This document shows positions 7,656-17,770 of a stretch of DNA of 32,621 nucleotides, in pieces. The position numbers and the translations under genes are program-made. This DNA is from JAYEHK01 sp034659475 (GTDB lineage Bacteria; Bacillota; Syntrophomonadia; Syntrophomonadales; Syntrophomonadaceae). Numbering within the stretch: the first letter of the stretch is position 1; each line of letters begins with the position of its first letter. The notes beneath the pieces are model-generated. The model was not told the DNA's origin, ran no database searches, and saw only the letters and a program-made list of their open reading frames with translations. The stretch spans positions 1 to 32,621 of the forward strand of contig JAYEHK010000161.1 of NCBI GenBank assembly GCA_034659475.1, written 5' to 3'.

Positions 7656-8051
7656 TTAGGCTTGTTTCTCACCATCCGAATTGTTCCCACCGGTATCTTC
7701 CTGAAGTTCAACGACTTGGGCAAGGAGAGACAGGGAAAGCTCGGCAGATACGCCGGCAGACTGAAGGGATGAAATCAACTCCGTTATAGGCTTCCCTGAT
7801 TGGAGAAACTGCGCCACGACCAAATAGGCGTCCACGGTATCCATGACAGAACTGAACAGGTTATCGCGTAGTCCGGATGCTGTCGGAAGCGATAGTGAAG
7901 AACGAGCAAAGGCGCTCCACAATTCGGATTGCTTAGGCACTAGGGCAGATAATTCCTCGAAAATAAGTGGACGAGAATAAGATGTTCCAAGCACGCCAGG
8001 CTTCACTTCTTCGATATCCGGAAAGAAGCCAAGGAAGCTAATGTGCCCCAC
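7656..8051 (-). pseudogene. 3' remnant of an unrecognised lysogeny-module gene (chimeric ORF)
   Basis: The open frame is 131 codons, but only the C-terminal part (about residues 15-131, 7656 to about 8005) looks like coding sequence of this strand. It is rich in Leu and Ser (ELWSAFARSSLSLPTASGL, AYLVVAQFLQSGKPITEL) and ends in a polar tail GGNNSDGEKQA. The first residues (MGHISFLGFFPDIEE) are simply the antisense of a plus-strand HTH gene starting near 8013, and no ribosome site precedes the ATG. I infer that a deletion removed the start of this gene and joined it to the HTH gene. Function unknown; the place beside int suggests a regulator or accessory lysogeny gene. Confidence 0.5.
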
Positions 8052-8222
8052 TGGCAGATTGCAAAGCGTCTGGGCTGTGCAGAATCAACGTTTTGCCGGA
8101 AATTACGGGATGAGCTATCTCCGGAAGACAAGGCAAAGGTCCGGCAGGCCATAATGGAGCTTGGTGCGATGAAGCGAGGAGGCGGTAATGATGGCAGTAT
8201 GTGTGAGGCATTTGGAATGTGA
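8013..8222 (+). pseudogene. Small HTH phage protein, 5' end lost
   Basis: In this frame the sequence reads DIRKEAKEANVPHWQIAKRL..., a known type of small phage/ICE protein with a WQIAKRLGCAESTFCRKLRD helix-turn-helix (8046 to about 8105) and an ELSPEDKAKVRQAIMEL helix after it. About 69 codons remain, close to full length, but no start codon is found in frame; the 5' end was lost at the junction near 8005-8013. The stop (8220-8222) overlaps the next small ORF. Confidence 0.65.
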
Positions 8223-8313
8223 TCCGCTCCGCTTGAAGCACTATGAAAAACCACCCGAGGGAGCGCCTGCCGGGCAACTCGGCATTATCCGCCGGTGCAG
8301 GGCAGGGCGGTGA
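8188..8313 (+). CDS. Small phage protein, 41 residues
   Basis: ATG ATG follows a strong site, GAGGAGGCGG, and opens a 41-residue frame beginning MMAVCVRHLECDPLRLKHYE. It overlaps the end of the HTH gene in another frame, as is common for coupled phage genes. The Cys/His residues (CVRH, C) could suggest metal binding, but the protein is not recognised. Confidence 0.5.
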   Translation: MMAVCVRHLECDPLRLKHYEKPPEGAPAGQLGIIRRCRAGR

Positions 8314-8318
8314 GGTGA

Positions 8319-8885
8319 GTGAAATATAGTATACATGGATTTTCACAACCTCGGGCGGTCGAGCTCGGAATTAAAGGCGGCGGGAGTTTCTCGTATTACG
8401 GCTATGCAGTCAATTATGAGACCTTGGTATATCTTCGAAACAACCCCCCTACGGTAAATTTACTAGAGGGTACGGCGGAATTACTGCACCCCTCCGACGA
8501 AACCACCGCACCCCCTGCGGCAGTATTACCGCACCCATCCGGTGAAAATACCGGAACAAAGATTAATATATTAAATAATCCATCAATTATTAATAATTCA
8601 ACTAAAGAATCAGAGAGATAGTCTGACAGCGACGAAGACTCCGTCATGGTGGAACGGTTTAATGAATTCTGGGCGGCATATCCGAAGAAGGTAGGCAAGA
8701 AGGCTGTCTTTAAGTCATGGAAGCGCGAAAATTCAGACGCTAATCTACATACCAAAATCATGGAGGCCGTGGCCGTAGCGACAGATACATGGCAGTGGAA
8801 GGAGGAATGTGGTCGATTTATACCTAACCCGGCCACTTGGCTAAACCAGGGAAGATGGGATGATGAATACGAGGAAGGGGGGTAA
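8319..8885 (+). pseudogene. Phage replication initiator, internal deletion plus in-frame stop
   Basis: The first codons (MKYSIHGFSQPRAVELGI) match the start of a common Firmicute phage replication protein with an N-terminal winged helix. The next residues, KGGGSFSYYGYAVNYETLV, match its sequence some 80-100 residues later, so an in-frame deletion near 8373 removed most of the HTH. A linker follows, then TAG at 8619-8621, and the same frame continues with the C-terminal domain (VERFNEFWAAYPKKVGKKAV to GRWDDEYEEGG), a hallmark of phage O-like/DnaD-type replication proteins. The stop fits CAG to TAG. The start is GTG at 8319. The product cannot be functional. Confidence 0.75.
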
Positions 8886-8895
8886 GGTGGAGACG

Positions 8896-9018
8896 ATGCA
8901 AAGCATTTTGAGAGGATTAGCCGGGTACCAGGGAAGGAGTAAAATTCAGAACCCAGACAAGACTCTCTCGCGGGCTTTAAACAAGCATAAGGCTATAATT
9001 GCCAAAAAACAAAAATAA
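8896..9018 (+). CDS. Small phage ORF, 40 residues
   Basis: ATG at 8896, after GGTGGAGACG, opens MQSILRGLAGYQGRSKIQNP and continues with a basic Lys-rich end (HKAIIAKKQK). It lies 10 bases after the replication gene. It may be a small basic DNA-binding protein or the stump of a larger gene. Not recognised. Confidence 0.35.
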   Translation: MQSILRGLAGYQGRSKIQNPDKTLSRALNKHKAIIAKKQK

Positions 9019-9098
9019 AAACGAGAGCCTTTAAAAAGCTCCCGCTCCGTATTATAGCCACCCGCTATCATACTATTACGGGAGGGGGGAGCGTTTAA

Positions 9099-9821
9099 GT
9101 GACAAATGAAGAGCTGGCGATCATGGCAGCCCAGGGTGATACCGAAAGCCTGCACAAGCTCTATTTTGCAGTGGCCCCGCTGATATACAAAATTACGAGC
9201 CGGTATTTCAAGTATTGCAAAAATAACAGGAAGGGCTTAAGGCCGGAGGACTTGGTGCAGTGCGGATATTTTGCATACCTTGAGGCGCTGAAGCAATACT
9301 CTCCAGAGAAGGAACTTAAATTCACATCGTATCTTAATTTTTGCGTAGCGGGGGAATGCTGGAAGGAACTGGGGATATATTTCAAGACCGGCGGCAAGGT
9401 GTTAAATCGGGAGGTAAAAACCATTTCACTTGAAGCCCCCATTTCTAACAATGATGAAAACTTTGCTTTGCAGGATATAATTAGTGACCCTGATGCGGAT
9501 GTATACGATTATTGTGAACTAAATGAAATGAGAATTATTGTCAGAAGAGAAATAGAGAGGCTTCCGTCGAAGGAACAGCAATTGATCTATGCGGTATTTT
9601 ATGAAAACAAAACAAAGGAGGAAATAGGCATGGAGTTTGGATGGGATTATGATTTTACAAGAAAAATTAGGCACCATGCTTATAGATGCTTACGTCGATC
9701 AAAGGTTATGCAGGAATTAAGGAGGGCATATGCATGGAGATCAAAAGACACCTTCCCTGAATACCTAAACCTCGCAGATTTTGATGATCTTTTTAATGAT
9801 AGTGGGCTTAAGCCAATTTAG
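9099..9821 (+). CDS. Phage sigma-70 family factor
   Basis: A 240-residue sigma-like protein. Region 2 is seen at about 45-90 (RPEDLVQCGYFAYLEALKQY, FTSYLNFCV) and a region 4 HTH near 155-205 (LPSKEQQLIYAVFYENKTKE, then a DYDFTRKIRHHAYRCLRR recognition helix). Such factors act as late-gene activators in Clostridial phages. The start is GTG at 9099 after GGAGGGGGGAGCG. It lies between the replication and structural genes, the expected place for a late-transcription switch. The frame is intact, in contrast with its neighbours. Confidence 0.75.
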   Translation: MTNEELAIMAAQGDTESLHKLYFAVAPLIYKITSRYFKYCKNNRKGLRPEDLVQCGYFAYLEALKQYSPEKELKFTSYLNFCVAGECWKELGIYFKTGGKVLNREVKTISLEAPISNNDENFALQDIISDPDADVYDYCELNEMRIIVRREIERLPSKEQQLIYAVFYENKTKEEIGMEFGWDYDFTRKIRHHAYRCLRRSKVMQELRRAYAWRSKDTFPEYLNLADFDDLFNDSGLKPI

Positions 9822-9831
9822 GAGGTACGAT

Positions 9832-10704
9832 ATGGAAATTAGTATTCAGGAACTTATTGAACTGGAGGATTGTTCAGAAATTGTAGTAAAAAAGCGTTAT
9901 CGAGCTACCAGACAGGCTCTTTATAGATATAGATATGGAATGTCAAAGACAGAAGAAAAGGAAATTCTTAAAATAGCAATGAAGAGCTACGAAAGCTTGG
10001 CATTTGGGGGAAAAGAGGCCATAAGATATAATGCGCTGCTGTATTATAATTTTGCAAGCCGCCCTTTAAAGCCTGGCCAAATAGCGAAGGTATTACATAT
10101 AAACAAGAGAACGGTACACAAGCTTATAGATTTAGGGGTAAAGGACTTAACCGTTATTATCTATGGTGTTGGCGGACTCGACTTGCTGCCCCAAGAGAGA
10201 AGTTCAGTATCCATTAAAGAGAAGATCCAGGAGTCGATCACAATGTAGCTGACTGAGGAACTCGGAGAAGATATTATAAACGAGTTTAACTCGTTTTTCA
10301 AAGAATACCAACCAAACATAATCAAACCCGAAGACAGTTCTAATCTCGAAAGAAAAGCCATGCAGCAGCGGGTGAGGGAAGAATTAAAGCGGGTTAAAAA
10401 AGGCAATGCGTCACCGGAGGAGCGGGAAGAGTTGATGCTGGCAATGGAGAAGTACAAGACAGCTTCTGTTAATGAAAAGCAGGACATAGCATACAACGTA
10501 TTGTTTTATTTCTATTTTGCGGATCATCCACTGAAAACTGCTCAAATATCGGATAAATATAGAATCAACAAGAGGACAGTTTTCAAGTACATAACCAGAG
10601 GTGTGGAGGATTTAACTGACATTATGTATGGCACTGGTGGAATTTGCCTTAACGCTGACGGCCAAAGCGATGCAACTTTAAGTGATCTGCAAGTGGCTCA
10701 CTGA
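9832..10704 (+). pseudogene. Tandem-duplicated HTH protein interrupted by TAG
   Basis: The ATG at 9832 has a strong AGGAGG site. The frame runs 137 codons to ATG-TAG (10243-10248) and then stays open in the same frame to 10704. Both halves contain the same domain: YNALLYYNFASRPLKPGQIA then INKRTVHKLIDLGVKDL in the first, YNVLFYFYFADHPLKTAQIS then INKRTVFKYITRGVEDL in the second, each followed by YG.GG. The family resembles phage sigma-like transcription regulators with a C-terminal HTH. Either this was one two-domain protein with Gln (CAG) at the stop, or two genes, the second starting at the ATG at 10243 and now blocked at codon 2. The first half (9832-10248) could still be made. Confidence 0.6.
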
Positions 10705-10727
10705 AGAATTGGAAGGAGGTGAAAAAA

Positions 10728-11989
10728 ATGTTTCCAACCGCAGAGTTTAGAAATAAAGAAAGGGCTGAGTACATAGAAAAGCAAAAACACCGCCAAGAAC
10801 TCAAGCGTCAGCAGGAGGAACGAACATCTGTAGCAATAAAGGCAGCAGAGTTTATATATCAGTGCATGGACGACATGCAGGACACGTGGACAGACACTAT
10901 ATCTGAAATACTGTCCTTTTTGATATATGGATGGAGCGCACACGAGCTCGTATATAAACGCCGTGCCGGCAAGAGCTGAGATCCGAAGCTCAACAGTAAA
11001 TACAGCGACGGAATGATAGGGTGGCAAAAGATACCCATCAGAGCACAGGAGACCCTGTGGGAATGGTTGTACGACGACGCAGACAACCTCCTGGGCATGG
11101 CACAAATGCCGCCTCCAAAGTTTGAGATCATCGAGATACCAATCGAAAAGATGATGATATTCAGGACGAAGAGCAGGAAGGGTAGCCCAGAAGGAAAGAG
11201 TATTCTCCGTAACGCTTACCGCAGCTGGTACTTTAAGCGCAGGATACAGGAGATAGAGGGAATCGGTATCGAAAGAGACCTGGCTGGTTTTCCAACATTG
11301 ACAGCATCGGAAGGAATGAACATCTGGGACGACGACGATCCGGAGATGGCATCCATCAGAGTGACGGCAGACAAGATCGTCCAGAGTATAAGAAGAGACA
11401 GCCTCGAAGGCTTATCCATGCCGGCCGGATGGAAACTGGAACTGTTAAGCACAGGAGGCTGCCGACAGTTTGACACTAATGCCATCATTGAGAGATATGA
11501 TACCAGGATAGCAATGACCGTTCTTGCAGACTTTGTTTTATTAGGCCACCAGCAGGTAGGCAGCTTTGCATTGTCAAGTGATAAGACAGAGCTCTTCGCA
11601 ATGGCAATAGGAGCATACCTGGACATTATCTGTGAGACATTCAACAACAAGGCCATACCAGCCTGATTGATTTAAACGGTGAGCACTTCAATGGGATAAC
11701 AGACTACTCAACACTGGAACACGGAGACATTGAAGGAGCTGACATACAAGCACTGGCAGCGTATATCAGGGATATGACTGGTGTGGGAGTGCTGACACCG
11801 GATAATGAACTCGAAAAATACATCAGAGAAGCGGCAGGACTACCTAAGAAGCTGGACACCATGCCGCAGCAGAGTATAGACCTGGCTAAGGGAATCAGGT
11901 CAGAGGAACCGATACTGACCGACAATGAAGAGGTCGTAAAGCAAGCACAGAAGCGGCTAGGGAGGAATAAAAATGTTCAGGATAAATAA
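10728..11989 (+). pseudogene. Phage portal protein (Mu gp29-like/DUF935 type), broken
   Basis: Start at ATG 10728, 7 nt after GGAGGTG. The frame runs through RTSVAIKAAEFIYQCMDDMQ and IYGWSAHELVYKRRAGKS to TGA (10977-10979), continues in frame with DPKLNSKYSDGMIGWQKIPI (the family has Arg here, so CGA to TGA is likely), and reads the characteristic GIGIERDLAGFPTL, LELLSTGGCRQFDTN and GSFALSSDKTELFAM. At about 11660 a one-base deletion shifts the frame (expected Pro-Arg-Leu-Ile-Asp); the rest, LIDLNGEHFNGITDYS to RNKNVQDK, is in the next frame. Portal proteins form the DNA-entry ring of the head; this one is dead. Confidence 0.82.
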
Positions 11990-12683
11990 ATCATTTAGCC
12001 CCCGGCCGCTATTTAAAGCCAGAGCCAAAAGCACGGCCGGCCAGGATGTCCTCGATCGGCTGAAGGACTACCTGAAAAAGGCGGAAAAAGAGCCAGTATA
12101 TCTCCTTACTCGGTTCTGAAGCGATCAGAAGCTGGCGATTACATACGCAGAGATAGCCACCGCAATCCAGAACGGCTACCTTGACGCGGCGACGCTGGAG
12201 CAGTGGAGACAGGACTACGCTGTGATGGTAATGACCAAGCTCGCCCCCGAATGGCTGAAGGCCATGGAGGCGGCAAACGCATACAATGCGACGACTTATA
12301 ATTTTGCCTTCGACAGCTTCTCCGACAGCGTTCAGGCATGGATAGCAGAACACGGATCCTAGTTCGTTACAAGGGTGACGCTGGAGTAGGAAAAAGCAAT
12401 CAACGCCCTCCTCTCCCACGCTTCGGCCGGCGGCATGAACGTGGATGAGCTCGCTAGGGCAATCCGCCCCATAATCAGGTTGACAAAGCCTCAGGCGGTC
12501 GCCAATTTCAACTATTACAACCATGTCAAGGCCACTCTCCTGAAGAATAACCCGAATATGAAGGAGACTACGGCAGCGAAGAGGGCGCAGGAAGCGGCAC
12601 TGAAATACACAGCGAAGCAGCACCGGTACCGGGCAGAGAATATTGCCCAGACGGAGCTGGCATACGCATACAACTGCCCATGA
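11973..12683 (+). pseudogene. Phage minor head protein (Mu F/SPP1 gp7-like), broken
   Basis: ATG 11973 follows GGAGGAA and overlaps the end of the portal gene by 17 bases, as usual for this gene pair. The frame reads MFRINKSFSPRPLFKARAKS, then YLLTRF, TGA (12117-12119), SDQKLAITYAEIATAIQNGY, TAG (12360-12362), FVTRVTLE, TAG (12387-12389), EKAINALLSHASAGGMNVDE and ENIAQTELAYAYN, ending at TGA 12681. The three internal stops fit single changes from Trp (TGG) or Gln (CAG). The conserved C-terminal head-morphogenesis segment, expected after AYN, is missing, so the gene is also cut by a deletion. Confidence 0.7.
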
Positions 12684-12757
12684 GGGGATAGTCCAAATGC
12701 AAGCGGATGAACAAGCAAACAAATAAGCTACTTCCGCTCTATGGTCACAAATTATGA

Positions 12758-13021
12758 GGAGGCCAACTATACCAAGCATCGGCGCCCAGAGAGCCGCCAG
12801 CGGAGAGGACAAACACTCTAAGGCGGAGCTTTGAAGAAAAGATAACCGCTGAAAACAAGGCCGCTTACACAGAGGTAAAAGCCTATATAGAGACCAAGCA
12901 AGAATATGCGGCGGCGCTGGATGAAGGCACTAACAGGATGGCACCGAGACCCATCAGGGAGCCGGTTATAGAGAGGGCAAAACCGAGGATAAGGCAGATA
13001 TTCTCAAAGCCCTACGACTAA
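12758..13021 (+). pseudogene. Fragment of an unrecognised phage structural gene
   Basis: An open frame of 87 codons without an early start codon reads FEEKITAENKAAYTEVKAYI, then EYAAALDEGTNRMAPRP, ending RQIFSKPYD-stop. It is charged and helix-rich, and has the look of the C-terminus of a tail-assembly or scaffold-type protein, but I do not recognise it. It sits where a complete phage has capsid, connector and tail tube genes, so a large deletion between about 12690 and 12830 is inferred. Other parts of 12684-13119 hold nothing recognisable except the ribosome site of the next gene. Confidence 0.4.
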
Positions 13022-13119
13022 GCGGCCGAGTGCGCCATATAAGCACTTAATATATCAGGAAAGGATGGTAGACAGATCGTGAAAACGCGAACAATAACTA
13101 GGAAAGGAGGTAGGAAGAG

Positions 13120-16100
13120 ATGGCAGAAGCATTCCGGATAGAAGTACCCATCAGGGTGGAAGACCAGACTGACCCTGGAGTGTCCAGGGCGAAGGAAAAG
13201 CTCAATGGTTTTGATAAGGCAGCGCAGAAAACCCAGGAGCGGCTCAATCAGATGAACAAAACCCGCTACCAGATTGTTCTTGACGCGCTGGATAGGGCGT
13301 CGGGTGTTGTGGGTGCCGTTTCGGCGAAAGCACGAAGCATAGCCGGCAAAACATTCAGCTTCACCATGAAAGTAATTGACATGGCAACCGCACCACTGAG
13401 GGGAATATGGAATTTTGCTACCTCCATTCAGGGCGCAATACTCGGAGCCACCGGAGCGTTCGCGGGAATATACAAACCGATGGACATAGCTGGAGACTAC
13501 GAACAAACCCAGATAGCGTTTGAGACCATGCTCAAGAGCGCTGAAAAAGCAGAGCAATTCTTAAAAGACGCGTCTGAATTTGCCAATAAGACACCGTTTG
13601 AGTTCCCGGAACTGATAAACAACAGTAAATTGCTCTTGGCGTTTGGATTTGAGGCAGATAAAATCCTCGATTTAATGACCGACATAGGAGATACATCAAG
13701 CGGCCTGGGAGCGGGAGCAGAAGGCATAGACAGAATAACCAGAGCGCTCGGCCAGATGCAGGCCAAAGGGCGAGCACAAGCAGAAGAGCTTCTGCAGCTT
13801 CAAGAGCTGGGCGTACCAGCCAACCAGATACTACAGGAGGAGCTCGGCCTAACCGGTGAACAGGTAGCAAACATCGGCAAAGAGAGCATAGAGGCTGCAA
13901 AGGTAATCGACGCACTGTTATGAGGCATGGACAAACACTTTGGCGGCATGATGACCAACCAATCAAAGACCGCCAAAGGGATGATGTCAACCCTCAAGGA
14001 CACTCAGACTTTCGGAGCCAAAATGAAGATGGCTTGGGACCAGATTATAGCGCAGCCATTCAATGAGTGGTGGAATTCAACCGGGAAGGCCTGGTTTGCA
14101 GATAAAGCAAGCAAAATCGGAAATGGGATAGGAAGTACCATCACTTTTGGTATTCTTGCTTTATTGGGTGTTGACGTTAAAGGTGCTGCAGCTGATGGAG
14201 CAAGCATCGGTGCTTCTTTCGCAGAAGGCTTCAAGGTAGGCTTTGATGGCAGGAAGGTAGGGGAAGGGATCCTGGACGCCATTAAGGGCGTATTCAAAGA
14301 CGCAGGAACCTTGTTCCCAGGCGGGAAAGAAGCGAGTTCGACTAGCTGGATATCCGCTGGCCTGTTGACCCTCATGGGAATCAAAGGTTCTAAGGTAATA
14401 GGATCCGTAATTAAGGGTAGCAAGCACCTTTACAACTTTGGCAAGAGAATATTAAAAGGCTTAATAAAAAGAATGCGAGGTTACTGAAGGAACTGAAAAA
14501 AGAAGCGGCAAAATTCGGGGACGATATACCCAAAGGATTATCTGGAAAGATCAAGGCCGCCGAGAAAACAGTGACAATGCTTTAATAGCAGGAAGCCAAG
14601 TGGCAGGGAAAGGAATCAAGGGAATACCTGTATTGGGCCCGCTTCTTGGTTTGGCGGCAAGCGGAGCGGTGGTGGCTTCTGCGGCTCCAGAAAACAGAGG
14701 TAGAGCAGCTGCCGTGGAAGCAGGAAGTTGGTTAGGTGCTATAGGCGCTGGAGCCGGAGCTGGCGCTTTGGTGGGTACCCTTGGAGGTGGACCAATAGGA
14801 ACTGTAGTCGGTGCCATTGCCGGTGGCATTGGCGGAGCGATCGGAGGGGAAGCCTTCGCCGAATGGCTATACGACCAGAAAGACGCCATCGGGGGTTTTT
14901 TCAGCAACACGCTGCCATCGGTAGATGGAAGCGCATGGGATGCTCTTAAAATGGGAGCCTCTGACGCTGGCTCGTGGATCGCCGACAAGTGGAGCGGGTT
15001 CAGTGATTGGTTCGGAACTTCGGTATGGAAACCCGTAAAGGACGTAGGCATTTCAGCAATCAACATCACAGCCGGTGCTTGGAGCGAAGCGAAAGACTGG
15101 ATAGGTGAAAAATGGGGCGACTTCTCTGGGTGGTTTGACGAAACGATCTGGACACCGGTAAGTAGCGCAGCACAAACCGCCAGTCAATGGGTAACCGACA
15201 GATGGAGTGAAGCCAGGACATGGATAGGAGATCGCTGGTCAGACTTCTCTGGATGGTTCGAAGAGAGCATATGGGGACCGGTTAAGACAGGAGCTCAGGC
15301 CGCAGGAACATTGGTAAGTGAGCGTTGGAGCGCGGTAGCCGGATGGTTCGAAACTAACGTATGGGGACCAATTAAATCCGGAGCAAGCGCGGCCTAGGAA
15401 TGGGTAGGAGACAAACTCGGCGGCATCGGAGAGTGGATCGGTGACAAGTGGACGAGTTTCAAAGACTGGCTCGGAGGATTAGGGAAGAAGGGGTCCACTG
15501 AGACAGGCCTAAAAACAAGTCAAAACAAAAGCAGCGTACTCAAACATGCGTGGGGCGGTATAATGACCAAACCTCACATGGGCATCGTAGCTGAAGCAGG
15601 GCCAGAAGCCATTATTCCCTTAAGCCCGAGCAAGAGAAACGGGGCATTGGATTTGTGGCAACAAACCGGTCAAATGTTGGGAGTTTTTCCTCATGCAGAC
15701 GGCGGTATTTTTGGGAAATTAAAAAGTGATGGGAACTTGGTGAAGGAGTTTGCCGGAGACAAGCTCACGGCCATAGGCGCTACCACTAAAAATGCGTGGG
15801 GCTCGATTAAGAATGCTTTTACCACAGACAAAGCATCTGCTGCCGGCAATACCGCTGAAAAAAATTGCTATTGGTCTTGAGTCTTCGAGAAGGGGCCAGG
15901 AAAATGCAGTTAGCGCTATCTATAATAACTACTCAAAAAAGATTTTAAGCACTAACTCAATTACAGAGGCTGAAAAGGTTCGCGGAATTGCTCACGGTGC
16001 AATAAATCTAAATAAAAAATTTGGCAAGGCAACGAAATTTGCATCTAAGGCGGCAATACCCCTAGCCTTATTTTCGTCTGTTGCTGAAATCATTAGTGCA

Positions 16101-16690
16101 AAAGACAAAATAAGCGCAATTATTAAAGAATTGGGGTCAACCTTGGGCGCGATTGGAGGAGGAGCTTTAACAGGAGCAGTAACTGGAGCACTTGTAGGTG
16201 GAGGGGTATTGTCCCCTGCGACGGCTTTAATTGGTACGGCAATCGGAGCTGGAGTTGGCGCCTTCGGTGGCCAGGCTGTGGCAAATAAGCTCTATGACCG
16301 TTTTGCTTTCCATGCCGATGGTGGAATCCTTACCAAACCCCACATGGGACTTGTAGTCGAGGACGGAGCTGAAGGAATTATCCCATTAAGCCCAAGCAAA
16401 AGAAGCCGAGGCATTGACTTATGGCAAAGAACAAGAGAGCTTCTCGGAGTGCAGCCATACGAAGATGGAGTCATAGTGAGAGATATGTCAGTGGCAGCTC
16501 CCCAAGGGACAGCCAGCAGGAGCAACGAAGGCATTAATTTTACCGTAAATAATAAGATTGAGCCGAGCTTTACCTTTGAAATCAGAGCGGGTGCAGATCC
16601 AGACGAGATTGTAGCCGTAATCAAATCACGCACGCAAGAGTTTACTGATGATATCGGCGATAATCTTGCAGAGAGACTGGCCTTGTGTAG
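13120..16690 (+). pseudogene. Tail tape measure protein gene, multiply broken
   Basis: Start at ATG 13120 after AAAGGAGGTAGGAAG. The N-terminus (FRIEVPIRVEDQTDPGVSRA; KTFSFTMKVIDMATAPLRGI; TPFEFPELINNSKLLLAFGF) is typical of tape measure proteins. A TGA at 13921 interrupts ALL-GMDKHFGGMMTNQSKTAKG. Frameshifts occur near 14465 and 14565. A Trp-rich repeat region (about 14970-15460) follows, with a TAG at 15395 (CAG expected), then the module TKPHMGIVAEAGPEAIIPLS, a frameshift in an A7 run near 15861, a Gly/Ala-rich helix region and a second copy of the same module (TKPHMGLVVEDGAEGIIPLS, about 16330-16390). The frame then ends IGDNLAERLA near 16685 and runs into antisense of another gene. It would have set tail length; it is dead. 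Confidence 0.8.
14970..15460 (+). repeat. Trp-rich tandem protein repeats in the tape measure gene
   Basis: Repeats of roughly 36-40 codons with the pattern W-I-x-D-K-W-S-x-F-S-x-W-F, then V/I-W-x-P-V-K: examples are SWIADKWSGFSDWF with VWKPVK, DWIGEKWGDFSGWF with IWTPV, TWIGDRWSDFSGWF with IWGPVK, and AVAGWF with VWGPIK. Such repeats give the regular helical rod of tail rulers; copy number affects tail length in related phages. Confidence 0.75.
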
Positions 16691-17214
16691 GTACCAGAGC
16701 TTACATTCAGCCCCGTGATCAACGGCAAAACTTCTAAAAATCCGCCATAAGTAGGGCTGGTGCTACCAGAGTTAAATTTAGCAAACGGGACACCGCGAGC
16801 TGATTCTTCAAAGACATCTATGTACCATTTCGTTTTAAGGGTATCATCGTCATACGTTAGGACGCGACACCGGATTGATTCTTGATCTGGAGCCCCTTTG
16901 TTTTTGTAAAGAATGAAGTACCCGTTGCTGTCGTATGAGGCGTCCCAGTCGACAGAAATAGCAATCATTTTCCCGGTCGGAATATCATTCTTTGAAACCG
17001 TAATCGGGATAACCTCCAGATTTTCATTAGTTACTGTAGCCGGAATATTTACGGTATATGTTGAGGTATCCCCACTGCTACCGCCACCGGTTTCTGGAGC
17101 AGTATATTCATAATTCACTGTCATACTGCCGGTGGTCGCGTCTTCGGCATAGGCTGGCGTTACCATAGCCAACATGGACACGACCAAAAGAAATGCTGTT
17201 AATTTCCTTTTCAT
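16642..17214 (-). pseudogene. Exported surface-type protein, C-terminus replaced by antisense phage DNA
   Basis: The frame encodes 190 residues with a clear signal peptide (MKRKLTAFLLVVSMLAMVTPAYA, cut after AYA), a Gly/Ser-rich linker and a beta-rich domain (TYTVNIPATVTNENLEVIPI, GFLEVLPLITGLNVSSGTYT). The last 12 or so residues (RPVSLQDYRRYHQ) are only the antisense of the tape measure end, so the true last strand was lost at a deletion junction near 16685-16695. Its ATG overlaps the stop of the upstream gene (ATGA), so the two were translated together. No family is recognised; a cell-surface or fimbrial-like subunit is a guess from the secreted beta-sandwich look. Confidence 0.6.
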
Positions 17215-17690
17215 TTAACCACCTCCAAAGTGAATTTCATATTGGTGCCGTTCATCGGCGTTTTGTCTTTGATGGAATAGCAGGAGTACCGAAGTATTGC
17301 TTCTTTGTAGGTACCTGCTTCCAGCGGCTGTAATAGTTTGATTTCGCTTGTTTCCTGCCCAGGTTCAATCATGCCAGAGCGGTATATCCCAGTGCCGTCA
17401 GGCAGAGCTATAGTGATCACGAAATAGCAGGGGTTTTCCACCGGATTATGTAATGTCACGGTTTGAGCGACTTCCCCGGCCTTCATAACCAGCTGGGCAT
17501 AACCTGGAATGGATATCGTTTTTGGAATCTCGACGGATATCGGTTCACCTACAGCCGGTAAAGCGTTTCCGGTATTGCCACTTTGTACAGAGTCACTGCC
17601 TGTAAGACTGATACCTATAGCGACGCTGGCAAGTACGACAATAGCAGTAATGACCGCCACGGCTGCTATTGTTATGATGTTGCTTCTCAT
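17211..17690 (-). CDS. Membrane-anchored exported protein, partner of the preceding gene
   Basis: A 159-residue protein with an N-terminal membrane anchor (residues about 5-29, IITIAAVAVITAIVVLASVA) and an external beta-sandwich-like domain (ISVEIPKTISIPGYAQLVMK, VTLHNPVENPCYFVI, RSGMIEPGQETSEIKLLQPL, and the ending MNGTNMKFTLEVVK). The style, with a polar-free IPGY/NP motif and a final NGT..K.TLEV strand, is seen in exported Clostridial proteins of unknown role. It starts after GGGAGAG and its stop overlaps the ATG of the next gene. Two coupled exported proteins in a prophage suggest lysogenic-conversion cargo. No function is assigned. Confidence 0.65.
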   Translation of the reverse strand: MRSNIITIAAVAVITAIVVLASVAIGISLTGSDSVQSGNTGNALPAVGEPISVEIPKTISIPGYAQLVMKAGEVAQTVTLHNPVENPCYFVITIALPDGTGIYRSGMIEPGQETSEIKLLQPLEAGTYKEAILRYSCYSIKDKTPMNGTNMKFTLEVVK

Positions 17691-17770
17691 ACAGCCTCTC
17701 CCTCTTTCCTACTTTGTATAAACATAACCATAACGGTTTTGGCTGGAGGGATAAAGGCAAACCGGGTGGG

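Noticed and set aside
12009..12812. Minus-strand 267-codon ORF
   Set aside because: It is a Cys-rich shadow of the minor head gene; the plus strand shows family motifs in one frame.
15835..15890. Programmed frameshift at the A7 run in the tape measure gene
   Set aside because: The slip site lies inside a gene with many other lesions and no known tape measure uses such a site; simple indel decay is enough.
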